Assembly (NCBI GenBank): GCA_018240245.1
Contig: JAFEGD010000124.1
Location: forward strand, 1 to 48,712
Origin: Spirochaetota bacterium
GTDB taxonomy: Bacteria > Spirochaetota > Leptospiria > Turneriellales > Turneriellaceae
Length of the DNA: 48,712 nt
Reading direction: 5' to 3'
The notes under the pieces were generated by a model, which ran no database searches, was not told where the DNA came from, and saw nothing but the letters and a program-made list of their open reading frames with translations. Position numbers and translations under genes: made by a program. Shown here piece after piece: positions 8,174 to 15,162 of this stretch (within the stretch, counting starts at the first letter, position 1; every line of letters starts with the position of its first letter).

Positions 8174-9763
8174 ATGGCAAAACCCAGAATTCTTATCGCC
8201 GACAATCTCGACCAAGACGGTGTCGATATTCTCAATAACTCCGCACTTTTCGACGTCGATTATCGCAAAAAGACCAGTCGTGAAGAACTTGAAGCGGTCA
8301 TCGGCGAAGTCGAAGGTCTCATTATCCGCTCGGCGAGCAAAGTCGACAAAGCGCTCGTCGACAAAGCGGCAAAACTCAAAGTCGTCATTCGCGCCGGTGT
8401 CGGTGTCGATAACATCGATATTCCCGCTTGCTCGCAAAAGGGTATCGTCGTAATGAACGCTCCCGCCGGTAACTCAATTTCAACCGCAGAGCAGGCGCTC
8501 GCGATGATGTTTTCACTCGCGCGCAAGGTGCCGCAAGCCGACGCCTCGATGAAACAGAAAAAATGGGAGAAAGCGAAATTTCAAGGCTCGCAACTGACCG
8601 GTAAAACCTTGGGTGTCATAGGTCTAGGCCGCATCGGTAAAGAAGTCGTTAAACGCGGTAAAGGCCTGCAAATGAAAGTTCTCGGTTTTGACCCGTATAT
8701 TCCCGCCGAGAATTTGACGTCGTTAGAAATCCAACTTGTGTCTGTAGAGGCTATGCTGAAAGAGGCGGATTTCATAACGGTACACACGCCGCTCACCGAC
8801 GCGACGAAAGGCCTCGTGAACGAAAAAAATCTGCCGTCGCTCAAAAAAGGTATTCGGCTCATTAACTGTGCGCGCGGCGGCATCTACGACGAAGCGGCGC
8901 TTGCGCAGGGTTTGAAAGAAGGTATTATCGGCGGTGTCGCGCTCGACGTGTTTGTCGAAGAGCCGCTACCTGCGACGAGCCCGCTATTCGAATTCGAGAA
9001 CGTTGTGCTCACGCCGCATCTCGGTGCATCGACCGACGAAGCGCAGATCGAAGTCGCGAAAGAAACCGCCGAGTCGATGGTCGCCTATTTCAGAAACGGT
9101 GTTGCGCGCAACTCGCTCAATTTTCCGACGATCGACCCCTTGGCGATGGATACGCTCGCGCCGTGGTTTACGCTGTGCGAAAACGTCGGCTCGCTCGTCG
9201 GTCAGCTCATGAAGAATCCGCTGAAGAGCGTCGAGATGAGTTACAGTGGGGAGTTTACGCATCTCAACCTCGCTCCGCTCGAAATAGCATTAGCGAAGGG
9301 ACTTTTGACAGTAGCGATGGGCGAAGAAGTGAATCTAGTCAATGCGCCGCTACTCGCGAAAGAGCGCTCGCTCAGCATCAGCGCGCGCAAAGTCGAGAAG
9401 AGCGAAAAAGAGCCCTCGATGCTCGCGCTCACCGTGTACGACGAGAAAGAACGGTTGACGCTCAAGGCAACGGTCGGCCCAATCGGCGGCATTGTTACCG
9501 AACTCAACGGCAATCCGTTGCGGTTGCGCCCCGAAGGTAATCTGCTCTATATCTTGAATACCGACACACCGGGTGTCGTCGGCAAATTAGGTACTCTTCT
9601 CGGCGAATATAAAATTAATATTTCGAGTATGGAACTTTCGCGCGCAGCCAAAGGCGGCGAAGCGCGCACGTTCTTAGGTCTCGACGATCAATTGCCGAAA
9701 GCGCTCTTAGAGACTATTCAGAAGAAAGAATTTATTGTTGATGCGCGGTTTATAAAAATTTAA
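8174..9763 (+). CDS. serA: D-3-phosphoglycerate dehydrogenase
   Basis: First enzyme of serine synthesis, oxidising 3-phosphoglycerate to 3-phosphohydroxypyruvate with NAD. From the ATG at 8174 it has 529 residues, the length of the long SerA type with an extra ASB domain and a C-terminal ACT domain. The start at 8174 is chosen because MAKPRILIADNLDQDGVDIL aligns with SerA N-termini; an open frame upstream overlaps the pump gene and looks spurious. Motifs: the Rossmann loop GVIGLGRIGKEV, the catalytic Arg in INCARGGIYDE, Glu in VFVEEPLP and His in LTPHLGAST. The ACT domain (DTPGVVGKLGTLLGEYKINISSM) suggests feedback by serine. Transcription may continue from the efflux operon, since only 34 bases separate them. 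Confidence 0.96.
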   Translation: MAKPRILIADNLDQDGVDILNNSALFDVDYRKKTSREELEAVIGEVEGLIIRSASKVDKALVDKAAKLKVVIRAGVGVDNIDIPACSQKGIVVMNAPAGNSISTAEQALAMMFSLARKVPQADASMKQKKWEKAKFQGSQLTGKTLGVIGLGRIGKEVVKRGKGLQMKVLGFDPYIPAENLTSLEIQLVSVEAMLKEADFITVHTPLTDATKGLVNEKNLPSLKKGIRLINCARGGIYDEAALAQGLKEGIIGGVALDVFVEEPLPATSPLFEFENVVLTPHLGASTDEAQIEVAKETAESMVAYFRNGVARNSLNFPTIDPLAMDTLAPWFTLCENVGSLVGQLMKNPLKSVEMSYSGEFTHLNLAPLEIALAKGLLTVAMGEEVNLVNAPLLAKERSLSISARKVEKSEKEPSMLALTVYDEKERLTLKATVGPIGGIVTELNGNPLRLRPEGNLLYILNTDTPGVVGKLGTLLGEYKINISSMELSRAAKGGEARTFLGLDDQLPKALLETIQKKEFIVDARFIKI

Positions 9764-9771
9764 TCCGCGAG

Positions 9772-10791
9772 GTGGGCCGAGAGACACAGACCTCTGCGTT
9801 CGGGCGATTTTTTCGTAAACTCGCCGATCTAAGCGATCGTTTATTTTCCCGCTCGCGCTTTGCGGGAAGTCGCCGCGAAGTCGATTTTATCGCCTATGCG
9901 ATTCTCTTTGGCGGATTGATCGCCGTCGGCACGTTCATTCATGGTACGAACTTTCTCGTTTGGAATATTATTTTTGCGCTTGTCGTCTGTTCGGGTAGTT
10001 TATTTCTTTTTCGAACGGGTAGCGCGAACGTTCGCTTACGCGCCTTGATACTCGCGCTACTTTTGTTGTCCGCGCTTTCGAGCGCTTCGTCGCGCATCGG
10101 AGCGCTTTTATTATTTTGTTTGCTTGCAATAATTTTTATAGTAGAATCTATTTTTCCGAAAAAAAATATTTTACAACGCGATTTTGCCAGTGTCGTCGCC
10201 GTATTGCTGTTTTGCTTTGTCGCGTACGATGCATTCGCCGTATTTATCGAGTGGCGCCGCAATAACGCACTTGCCGTCGGCGAACACATAGCGCTCAAGT
10301 GCGGCGTTGCGTCGCAATCGTTTTGCGCAAGCCAGAGGTCGTCGTTCGAGGTTCCCGATTTTTGGGAATACGCTGCGGGCAATAGCAATCTCGTGAAAGA
10401 TCTACAGGCGATTTTGCCCTTGCGCACCTATCGCGATAGTGCGACAGAAAATACGATTGCACTCGCCGCTTTCGCGTTGCCGCCGCATGAAATGAGCGCG
10501 CGTATCAATCGCTATCTCGACTTGCAGCGTTCGTTCTTGCGCAGCAAAGCGAGCGGTAATCTCAACGTGCCACTCGTGCCGCAAGAGGTTTTGAAGAGCC
10601 TCGATGCGCAGCTCTACGTTTTGCGCTACGATAGCCTCGCGACACCCGGTTATCTCGGCAATAGCATCGAATCGAACGCTTTAATACTTTTGCACTCGCG
10701 TGCCGACGAAACGTGGCTTTTTATCATCGACGGGCAAGACCTCAACGGGCGCGACTTTTTGCTGCACCGTATCGTCAGCGGCTTTCATTGA
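9772..10791 (+). CDS. Hypothetical membrane protein
   Basis: A 339-residue protein of unknown function that starts with GTG eight bases after serA. About residues 38-165 contain five to six hydrophobic helices (for example FIAYAILFGGLIAVGTFIHG, FLVWNIIFALVVCSGSLFLF, LLLFCLLAIIFIVESIF). The remaining 170 residues are soluble and mixed alpha/beta with no motif I recognise. There are conserved-looking cysteines at CGVASQSFC. The 3' end overlaps the convergent ispF gene by 17 bases. The close spacing suggests translation coupled with serA, but nothing in the protein ties it to serine synthesis. No ribosome-binding site better than a G-rich stretch is visible. Confidence 0.7.
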   Translation: MGRETQTSAFGRFFRKLADLSDRLFSRSRFAGSRREVDFIAYAILFGGLIAVGTFIHGTNFLVWNIIFALVVCSGSLFLFRTGSANVRLRALILALLLLSALSSASSRIGALLLFCLLAIIFIVESIFPKKNILQRDFASVVAVLLFCFVAYDAFAVFIEWRRNNALAVGEHIALKCGVASQSFCASQRSSFEVPDFWEYAAGNSNLVKDLQAILPLRTYRDSATENTIALAAFALPPHEMSARINRYLDLQRSFLRSKASGNLNVPLVPQEVLKSLDAQLYVLRYDSLATPGYLGNSIESNALILLHSRADETWLFIIDGQDLNGRDFLLHRIVSGFH

Positions 10792-11254
10792 CCAAGAGTA
10801 CAATCGCCTGGCACGCGACAGCGCGCTCTTCGCCGATCGCATCGAGCTTTTCGTTGGTGCGACCTTTGACGCTCACTTGCGCAAGGTCGACCTGCATTAG
10901 GCGCGCCACTGCGGCGCGAATTTGTTCGCGATGCGGGGCGATGCGCGGTATTTCGCAAATGATGTTGCAGTCGAGGTTACCGATTTTATATCCGGCGGAT
11001 TGCATACGTGCCAAAGCAAATAATAGAAAATCGCTACTTTTTCGATCGCGATTGGCCGCATCTGCGGGTGGAAAATAATGCCCAATATCGAAATCGGCTA
11101 ATGCACCTAAAATCGCGTCGGTAATCGCGTGCAAAAGGACATCCGCATCGGAGTGGCCTTGGAGCGTAAACGGCGCGGCAATGCGAACGCCGCCGAGCCA
11201 AATGCCGTCGCCCTCGCAGGTTCGGTGGATGTCGTAGCCAAGGCCAATTTTCAC
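10775..11254 (-). CDS. ispF: 2-C-methyl-D-erythritol 2,4-cyclodiphosphate synthase
   Basis: Enzyme of the MEP isoprenoid pathway that converts CDP-methylerythritol 2-phosphate into the cyclic 2,4-diphosphate with loss of CMP. It has 159 residues, the normal size of this trimeric enzyme. Motifs are all present: GLGYDIHR with the metal-binding Asp and His, GHSDADVLLHAITDAILGA with the third ligand, the flexible FPPAD loop and the C-terminal VKGRTNEKLDAIG that binds the CDP moiety. Its presence indicates a MEP rather than a mevalonate pathway. It lies downstream of trpB, separated by a 61-base gap that holds a hairpin repeat, and its 3' end overlaps the preceding convergent gene. Confidence 0.96.
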   Translation of the reverse strand: MKIGLGYDIHRTCEGDGIWLGGVRIAAPFTLQGHSDADVLLHAITDAILGALADFDIGHYFPPADAANRDRKSSDFLLFALARMQSAGYKIGNLDCNIICEIPRIAPHREQIRAAVARLMQVDLAQVSVKGRTNEKLDAIGEERAVACQAIVLLVNESR

Positions 11255-11274
11255 AACCTCACCCCGCCTTCGGC

Positions 11275-11301
11275 ACTCCTCTCCCTATTAAGGAGAGGGG
11301 T
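11275..11301. repeat. GC-rich intergenic palindrome between trpB and ispF
   Basis: The arms at 11275-11284 and 11292-11301 (core CCTCTCC / GGAGAGG) form a ten-pair stem with one wobble pair around a seven-base loop CTATTAA. The flanks (CCTCACCCCGCC before, GAGGGTGGGGG after) extend the partial complementarity. The wording resembles the dispersed 'CTCACCCC...CTCTCCC...GGGAGAGG' extragenic palindromes seen in many unrelated bacteria. No U-run follows on either strand, so it is unlikely to be a classical terminator, although it could protect mRNA ends. Confidence 0.55.
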
Positions 11302-11315
11302 CGAGGGTGGGGGCT

Positions 11316-12647
11316 TCACTCGCCCCCGGCCGCGACCACTTTTACCGTCGGCAAGCTGGTGAACTGCGTCGGCTCGCTCGGTAACTCTTCTGTCTCGACT
11401 TCAGCGGGCTCGGCTAAGAGGCGCTCGACCTCTTGCACGTCTTTGTCGCCGCGGCCTGAAATACAAATCAACACGAGCGGATTTTTTTTACCTTTCTTCG
11501 CCTGTTCGTGTACGTAATTCTTCGCCGCCGCCACCGCGTGCGCCGATTCGAGCGCCGGAATAACTCCCTCGCTGTGCGAGAGCTCTTGAAACGCTTCGAG
11601 CGCTTGCTTGTCGCGTACTGCGACATATTTTGTGCGCCCCTGTTGCAAGAGATAGGCGTGCTCGGGGCTCACACCCGGATAGTCGAGACCCGCCGAGATC
11701 GAATGCACGTCGTGTACTTGCCCCTCGGAATTTTGAATAATGTAAGTGAGTGCTCCGTGAAGCACACCGGGTTTGCCTGCGGTGAGCGACGCCGAATGGT
11801 TGCCGGGTGTCAAGCTGCGCCCGCCAGCTTCGGCGCCGATAAGTTCGACTTTGCTGTCTTTCAGAAATGCATAGAACATACCGATTGCATTCGAGCCGCC
11901 GCCGACGCAGGCAAACACCGCTTGCGGCAGCTTGCCGGTTGCCTTCATGATTTGCCCGCGTGCTTCGCGGCCGATGATCGACTGCAACGTGCGCACGATG
12001 GTGGGGTAGGGGTGTGGACCGATTGGCGAACCGATGAGATAATATGTATCGTCGACGTTCTTCGACCAATCGCGCAGCGCTTCGTTGACCGCATCGCGCA
12101 GTGTACCGTGCTCGCCGCCGACGCCTGCAACCGTTGCACCCAAAAGTCGCATGCGAAAACAGTTGAGCGCTTGGCGACGCACGTCTTCGGTTCCCATGTA
12201 GATATGCGCGGGTATCTGCATCAGCGCGGCGGCAGTTGCGGCAGCGACACCGTGTTGGCCTGCACCCGTCTCGGCGATGATGCGCGTCTTTTTCATTTTT
12301 TGCGCCAAGAGAGCTTGGCCCAAGGTGTTATTGATTTTGTGCGAGCCGGTATGCAGCAAATCTTCGCGCTTTAGGTATACCTGTGCTTTCCAGTTTTTTG
12401 AGAGGTTGGGTGCATACGTCAAGAGCGAGGGGCGCCCGGCGTAGTCGTTATAGAGACCCATTAGCTCTTTATTGAATTTTGTGTCGGTGCTAAATTTTTT
12501 CCACGCGGCGGTGAGTTCGTCAAGCGCGGGGATCAACAGCTCGGAAACAAATCTGCCGCCGAATTCGCCAAAATACCCTTCGGGGGGTGCTATCTTAGCA
12601 GCAACGGGAGATTTTATCTTTGCTTTAGCCTGTTTTTTTGCAGCCAT
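11316..12647 (-). CDS. trpB: Tryptophan synthase beta chain
   Basis: Catalyses the PLP-dependent condensation of indole with serine to give tryptophan. At 443 residues it is longer than the usual 395-400, because of a lysine/alanine-rich N-terminal extension of about 20 residues and an acidic C-terminal tail of about 35. Core motifs: FGGRFVSELLIPAL, the PLP lysine in THTGSHKINN context (LLHTGSHKINNTLGQALLA), AETGAGQHGVA and the phosphate loop CVGGGSNAIG. It is the TrpB1 type by these motifs. No trpA or other trp genes are adjacent; it instead sits between a STAS gene (14-base gap) and ispF. The start ATG follows at 12645-12647. Confidence 0.95.
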   Translation of the reverse strand: MAAKKQAKAKIKSPVAAKIAPPEGYFGEFGGRFVSELLIPALDELTAAWKKFSTDTKFNKELMGLYNDYAGRPSLLTYAPNLSKNWKAQVYLKREDLLHTGSHKINNTLGQALLAQKMKKTRIIAETGAGQHGVAAATAAALMQIPAHIYMGTEDVRRQALNCFRMRLLGATVAGVGGEHGTLRDAVNEALRDWSKNVDDTYYLIGSPIGPHPYPTIVRTLQSIIGREARGQIMKATGKLPQAVFACVGGGSNAIGMFYAFLKDSKVELIGAEAGGRSLTPGNHSASLTAGKPGVLHGALTYIIQNSEGQVHDVHSISAGLDYPGVSPEHAYLLQQGRTKYVAVRDKQALEAFQELSHSEGVIPALESAHAVAAAKNYVHEQAKKGKKNPLVLICISGRGDKDVQEVERLLAEPAEVETEELPSEPTQFTSLPTVKVVAAGGE

Positions 12648-12661
12648 ACATCCTCAATTTT

Positions 12662-12988
12662 TCAAAAATCTTCTTCGGCCTCTGCAACCGAATCAAAAAT
12701 TATAAAAACCTTGTCGAGCATCGTGACGCGCAATAGGTTCAAGATACTCTCGTCGGTTGCCACTAACCGCAATTCGCCGTGATGACCGGCGCAGACTTCG
12801 GCGAAGCGGGCGAGCACCCCGAGAACCGAACTACTGACATGCGTGGCTTGGGCGAAATCGACAATAATTTTGTATTGCTTTTTTGCCACAATATCGCTCA
12901 ACGCATCTTCAATCGCGAACGCCTGCTGAGGGCGCACTGCGCCAGCTAATGCGATCACTGCAACGGGGCGGTCGGCGACAAGTTTCAT
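12662..12988 (-). CDS. STAS-domain protein (anti-sigma antagonist-like)
   Basis: A single STAS domain of 108 residues. Strand VAVIALAGAVRPQQAF is followed by YKIIVDFAQATHVSSSVLGVLARFA, where the SSS run occupies the phosphorylatable position of SpoIIAA-type proteins. The end reads LLRVTMLDKVFIIFDSVAEAEEDF, typical of the last helix. The ATG at 12986-12988 is preferred to the TTG immediately before it. It is the second STAS protein in the window and heads a minus-strand run with trpB and ispF, although a functional link to those biosynthetic genes is not obvious. It diverges from the rimP operon across about 190 bases. Confidence 0.82.
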   Translation of the reverse strand: MKLVADRPVAVIALAGAVRPQQAFAIEDALSDIVAKKQYKIIVDFAQATHVSSSVLGVLARFAEVCAGHHGELRLVATDESILNLLRVTMLDKVFIIFDSVAEAEEDF

Positions 12989-13133
12989 CAATGCGCGACA
13001 TTATGTCACATCTTTGATAGGGGTCAAGCAGATAATATGTCATGAGTGAACGGCTTTGCGATTTTCAAATGGCATATTATTACAATCTCTGAAGACGTTG
13101 ACGGCATGTCTCTCTGCTACCTTTTGGACGGTG

Positions 13134-13161
13134 AGAAGTGGCGTTTGCCGCTTTTTTTTTT
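13134..13161 (+). terminator. Factor-independent terminator or attenuator in the rimP-nusA leader
   Basis: AGTGGC at 13137-13142 pairs with GCCGCT at 13147-13152 around a GTTT loop (five Watson-Crick pairs and one T-G), and is followed by an uninterrupted run of ten T residues to 13161. A few further A-T and G-T pairs can lengthen the base. It lies on the plus strand 20 bases before the rimP ATG and reads in the direction of the operon, so it would stop transcripts before the first gene. A second small hairpin (GAGGC-aga-GCCTC, 13162-13174) follows and covers the only purine-rich stretch near the start codon. Confidence 0.7.
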
Positions 13162-13180
13162 GAGGCAGAGCCTCTTGCTC

Positions 13181-13708
13181 ATGAATATCGCAGAAATTAC
13201 AGAAAAACAAGTGACCGAGCGTGCCGTAGCGTCGCTACCCGCAGGCCTGTCGCTGCATAAGATCAGTTTTTTTCATAGCAAAGGCAATATGCGTGTTGTT
13301 ATCCAACTCGATAAATTAGCGGATAAATACGGCTCTGTCAATATCGGCGAGTGCGAATCGTATTCGCGCGCGCTGCGCACCGCGCTCGACGAGCTCGAAA
13401 AAACAACCGGCGTGAATCTCAACTATTCGCTCGAGGTGTCGTCGGCGGGCGCCGAGCGCGAGCTCACGAGCGTCGCCGAGGTACAGCGGTTTGGCGCGCT
13501 GCCGCTGCATGTGACGTTTGCGCACGCCGATAAAGTTTTGTCTGAAATTCTAACGGCACAGACGATTCAGGGCGAGATTATCGATTTTGCGCTGGCGGAG
13601 TGCAAAGCGAACAAAAAAAAATATTCGCCAAAAAAATTACGCGAAGCGCCCCACTACCAAGTGCAGTGGAATAGTATTAAAAAGATTCGTCTACACCTAG
13701 ACGTGTAG
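13181..13708 (+). CDS. rimP: Ribosome maturation factor RimP
   Basis: RimP assists maturation of the 30S subunit. From the ATG at 13181 it has 175 residues. The N-terminal domain contains GLSLHKISFFHSKGNMRVVIQLD and the characteristic NIGECESYSRALRTALDE, followed by the hallmark LEVSSAGAERELTS (the usual 'EVSSPGxxRpL', here with Ala for Pro). The C-terminal barrel is less conserved. The frame is open upstream to 13046, but that stretch contains the leader terminator and reads as an implausible protein, so 13181 is chosen. It is the first gene of rimP-nusA-infB-rbfA, the standard order, and ends 21 bases before nusA. Confidence 0.88.
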   Translation: MNIAEITEKQVTERAVASLPAGLSLHKISFFHSKGNMRVVIQLDKLADKYGSVNIGECESYSRALRTALDELEKTTGVNLNYSLEVSSAGAERELTSVAEVQRFGALPLHVTFAHADKVLSEILTAQTIQGEIIDFALAECKANKKKYSPKKLREAPHYQVQWNSIKKIRLHLDV

Positions 13709-13729
13709 CCACCAAAAACGGAGAGTAAA

Positions 13730-15127
13730 ATGGCACGAGCAAAAAAAGCAGTCGTTGAAAAGAAGCGGTCGTTCTTTGAAGATATTCAACAGGTAACGGC
13801 AGATAAAGGCTTTGATCGGCAAGAGATTATCGAAGTCGTCGAAGCGGGGCTGGTCGCGGCGTATAAGCGCAAATACCGCACAACCGATAATATCCGTGTT
13901 GTTATGGATAAAGACAAAGACGACGTGTACGTCGTCGCGCGGCGCGTTGTCGTCGACAATATAGTTTTACCCGGCATGCAAATCTTACTCGAAGATGCGC
14001 GCAAATTAAAAAGCGACGCTGCGTTAGGCGAAGAAATCGATATTGTCGAATACCCGTTAGAGTTCGGTCGCATTGCCGCGCAAACTGCGATGCAAATCGT
14101 TGCACAGAAATTACGTCAGCTCGAGCAAAACAAAGTGCGCGAAGCATTCGAAGACAAGATCGGTGAAATCATGAACGGCTACATTTTGCGTAAGCGCGGC
14201 GATACGGTGTACGTAGACCTCGGCAAAGTCGAAGCGATCATGCCGGTCAAGCACCAGATTCCGAAAGAACGGTATCGCGTTGAAGATAAAATAAAAGTTC
14301 TCTTGCATTCGATCGAACAAGACAAGGGCGGCGGGCCGTTGCGTGTTATCGTTTCGCGCGCCGATCGCATGTTTGTGCAAAAACTTTTTGAAAAAGAAGT
14401 TCCCGAGATTTTTGAAAAAATCGTCGTTATTAAAACGATTGGGCGTATCGCAGGCGAGCGCAGTAAAGTTGTCGTCACCTCTGAGCGGCAGAATGTCGAC
14501 CCTGTCGGCGCGTGCGTCGGCGTGCGCGGCGTACGTATTCAAGCGATTGTGCGCGAACTGGGCACCGAGCGCATCGATATCGTCGAATGGGCGAACGACC
14601 CGCGCGAATTTATCACGAATGCGCTCACGCCCGCGAGTCCTAGCCTCGTTAAGGTCGACCCGACGAGCCGGGAGGCGCTTGCGGTCGTGCCCGACAAAGA
14701 TCTCGCGATTGCGATCGGCCGCGAGGGCACGAACGTAAAAATTGCGTCGTACGTTACCGGCTACAAAATCGACGTAAAATCAGAGACGCAATTTTCGACA
14801 GAAATGGCGTCTCCCGAAGCGCGTAAGCGTCTCGACGAGATTTTTGAAATCGCCGCACCGGTCGAAGAGACCGCAGAAGAAGAAACGGGGACACCTCTCA
14901 CAGCGCTGCCGGGTTTAGCGCCGCGGATTATCCGCATTTTGAAAGATAACAACATCAAATATATCGAAGACCTCGTTTCGATGGGCGAAGAAGATTTGAT
15001 TCACATCGAAGGTATCGGTCGCGCTACGGCGAAACGCATCATGGAAATTATTTCTGAAAACGTAGAGTTCGAAGAAGATGAAGAAGAGCAGGCTGCGCAA
15101 GAACTTGACGCAGAGCCGAAAGCTTGA
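13730..15127 (+). CDS. nusA: Transcription termination/antitermination factor NusA
   Basis: Binds RNA polymerase and nascent RNA and controls pausing, termination and antitermination. It has 465 residues. The N-terminal polymerase-binding domain covers about 1-130. An S1 domain follows (NGYILRKRGDTVYVDLG). Two KH domains follow, with VGVRGVRIQAIVRELGTE in KH1 and AIGREGTNVKIAS in KH2. The C-terminal region (about 395-450) has helix-hairpin-helix repeats (YIEDLVSMGEEDLIHIEGIG) and an acidic tail. The start has a good ribosome-binding site, GGAGAG, seven bases before the ATG. Its leader carries a terminator, an arrangement known in Bacillus subtilis to allow NusA to limit its own synthesis. Confidence 0.96.
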   Translation: MARAKKAVVEKKRSFFEDIQQVTADKGFDRQEIIEVVEAGLVAAYKRKYRTTDNIRVVMDKDKDDVYVVARRVVVDNIVLPGMQILLEDARKLKSDAALGEEIDIVEYPLEFGRIAAQTAMQIVAQKLRQLEQNKVREAFEDKIGEIMNGYILRKRGDTVYVDLGKVEAIMPVKHQIPKERYRVEDKIKVLLHSIEQDKGGGPLRVIVSRADRMFVQKLFEKEVPEIFEKIVVIKTIGRIAGERSKVVVTSERQNVDPVGACVGVRGVRIQAIVRELGTERIDIVEWANDPREFITNALTPASPSLVKVDPTSREALAVVPDKDLAIAIGREGTNVKIASYVTGYKIDVKSETQFSTEMASPEARKRLDEIFEIAAPVEETAEEETGTPLTALPGLAPRIIRILKDNNIKYIEDLVSMGEEDLIHIEGIGRATAKRIMEIISENVEFEEDEEEQAAQELDAEPKA

Positions 15128-15162
15128 TTCACGACTATTAAGGAAAAGACTGGAAAGCGCGC

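Noticed and set aside
11508..12374. A 288-codon open frame opposite trpB
   Set aside because: It is antisense to well-conserved trpB sequence, has no ribosome-binding site and shows a Cys/His/Arg-rich shadow composition.
13046..13180. N-terminal extension of RimP in the open frame
   Set aside because: The extension contains the terminator stem and T run and has no similarity to RimP; the ATG at 13181 matches the family.
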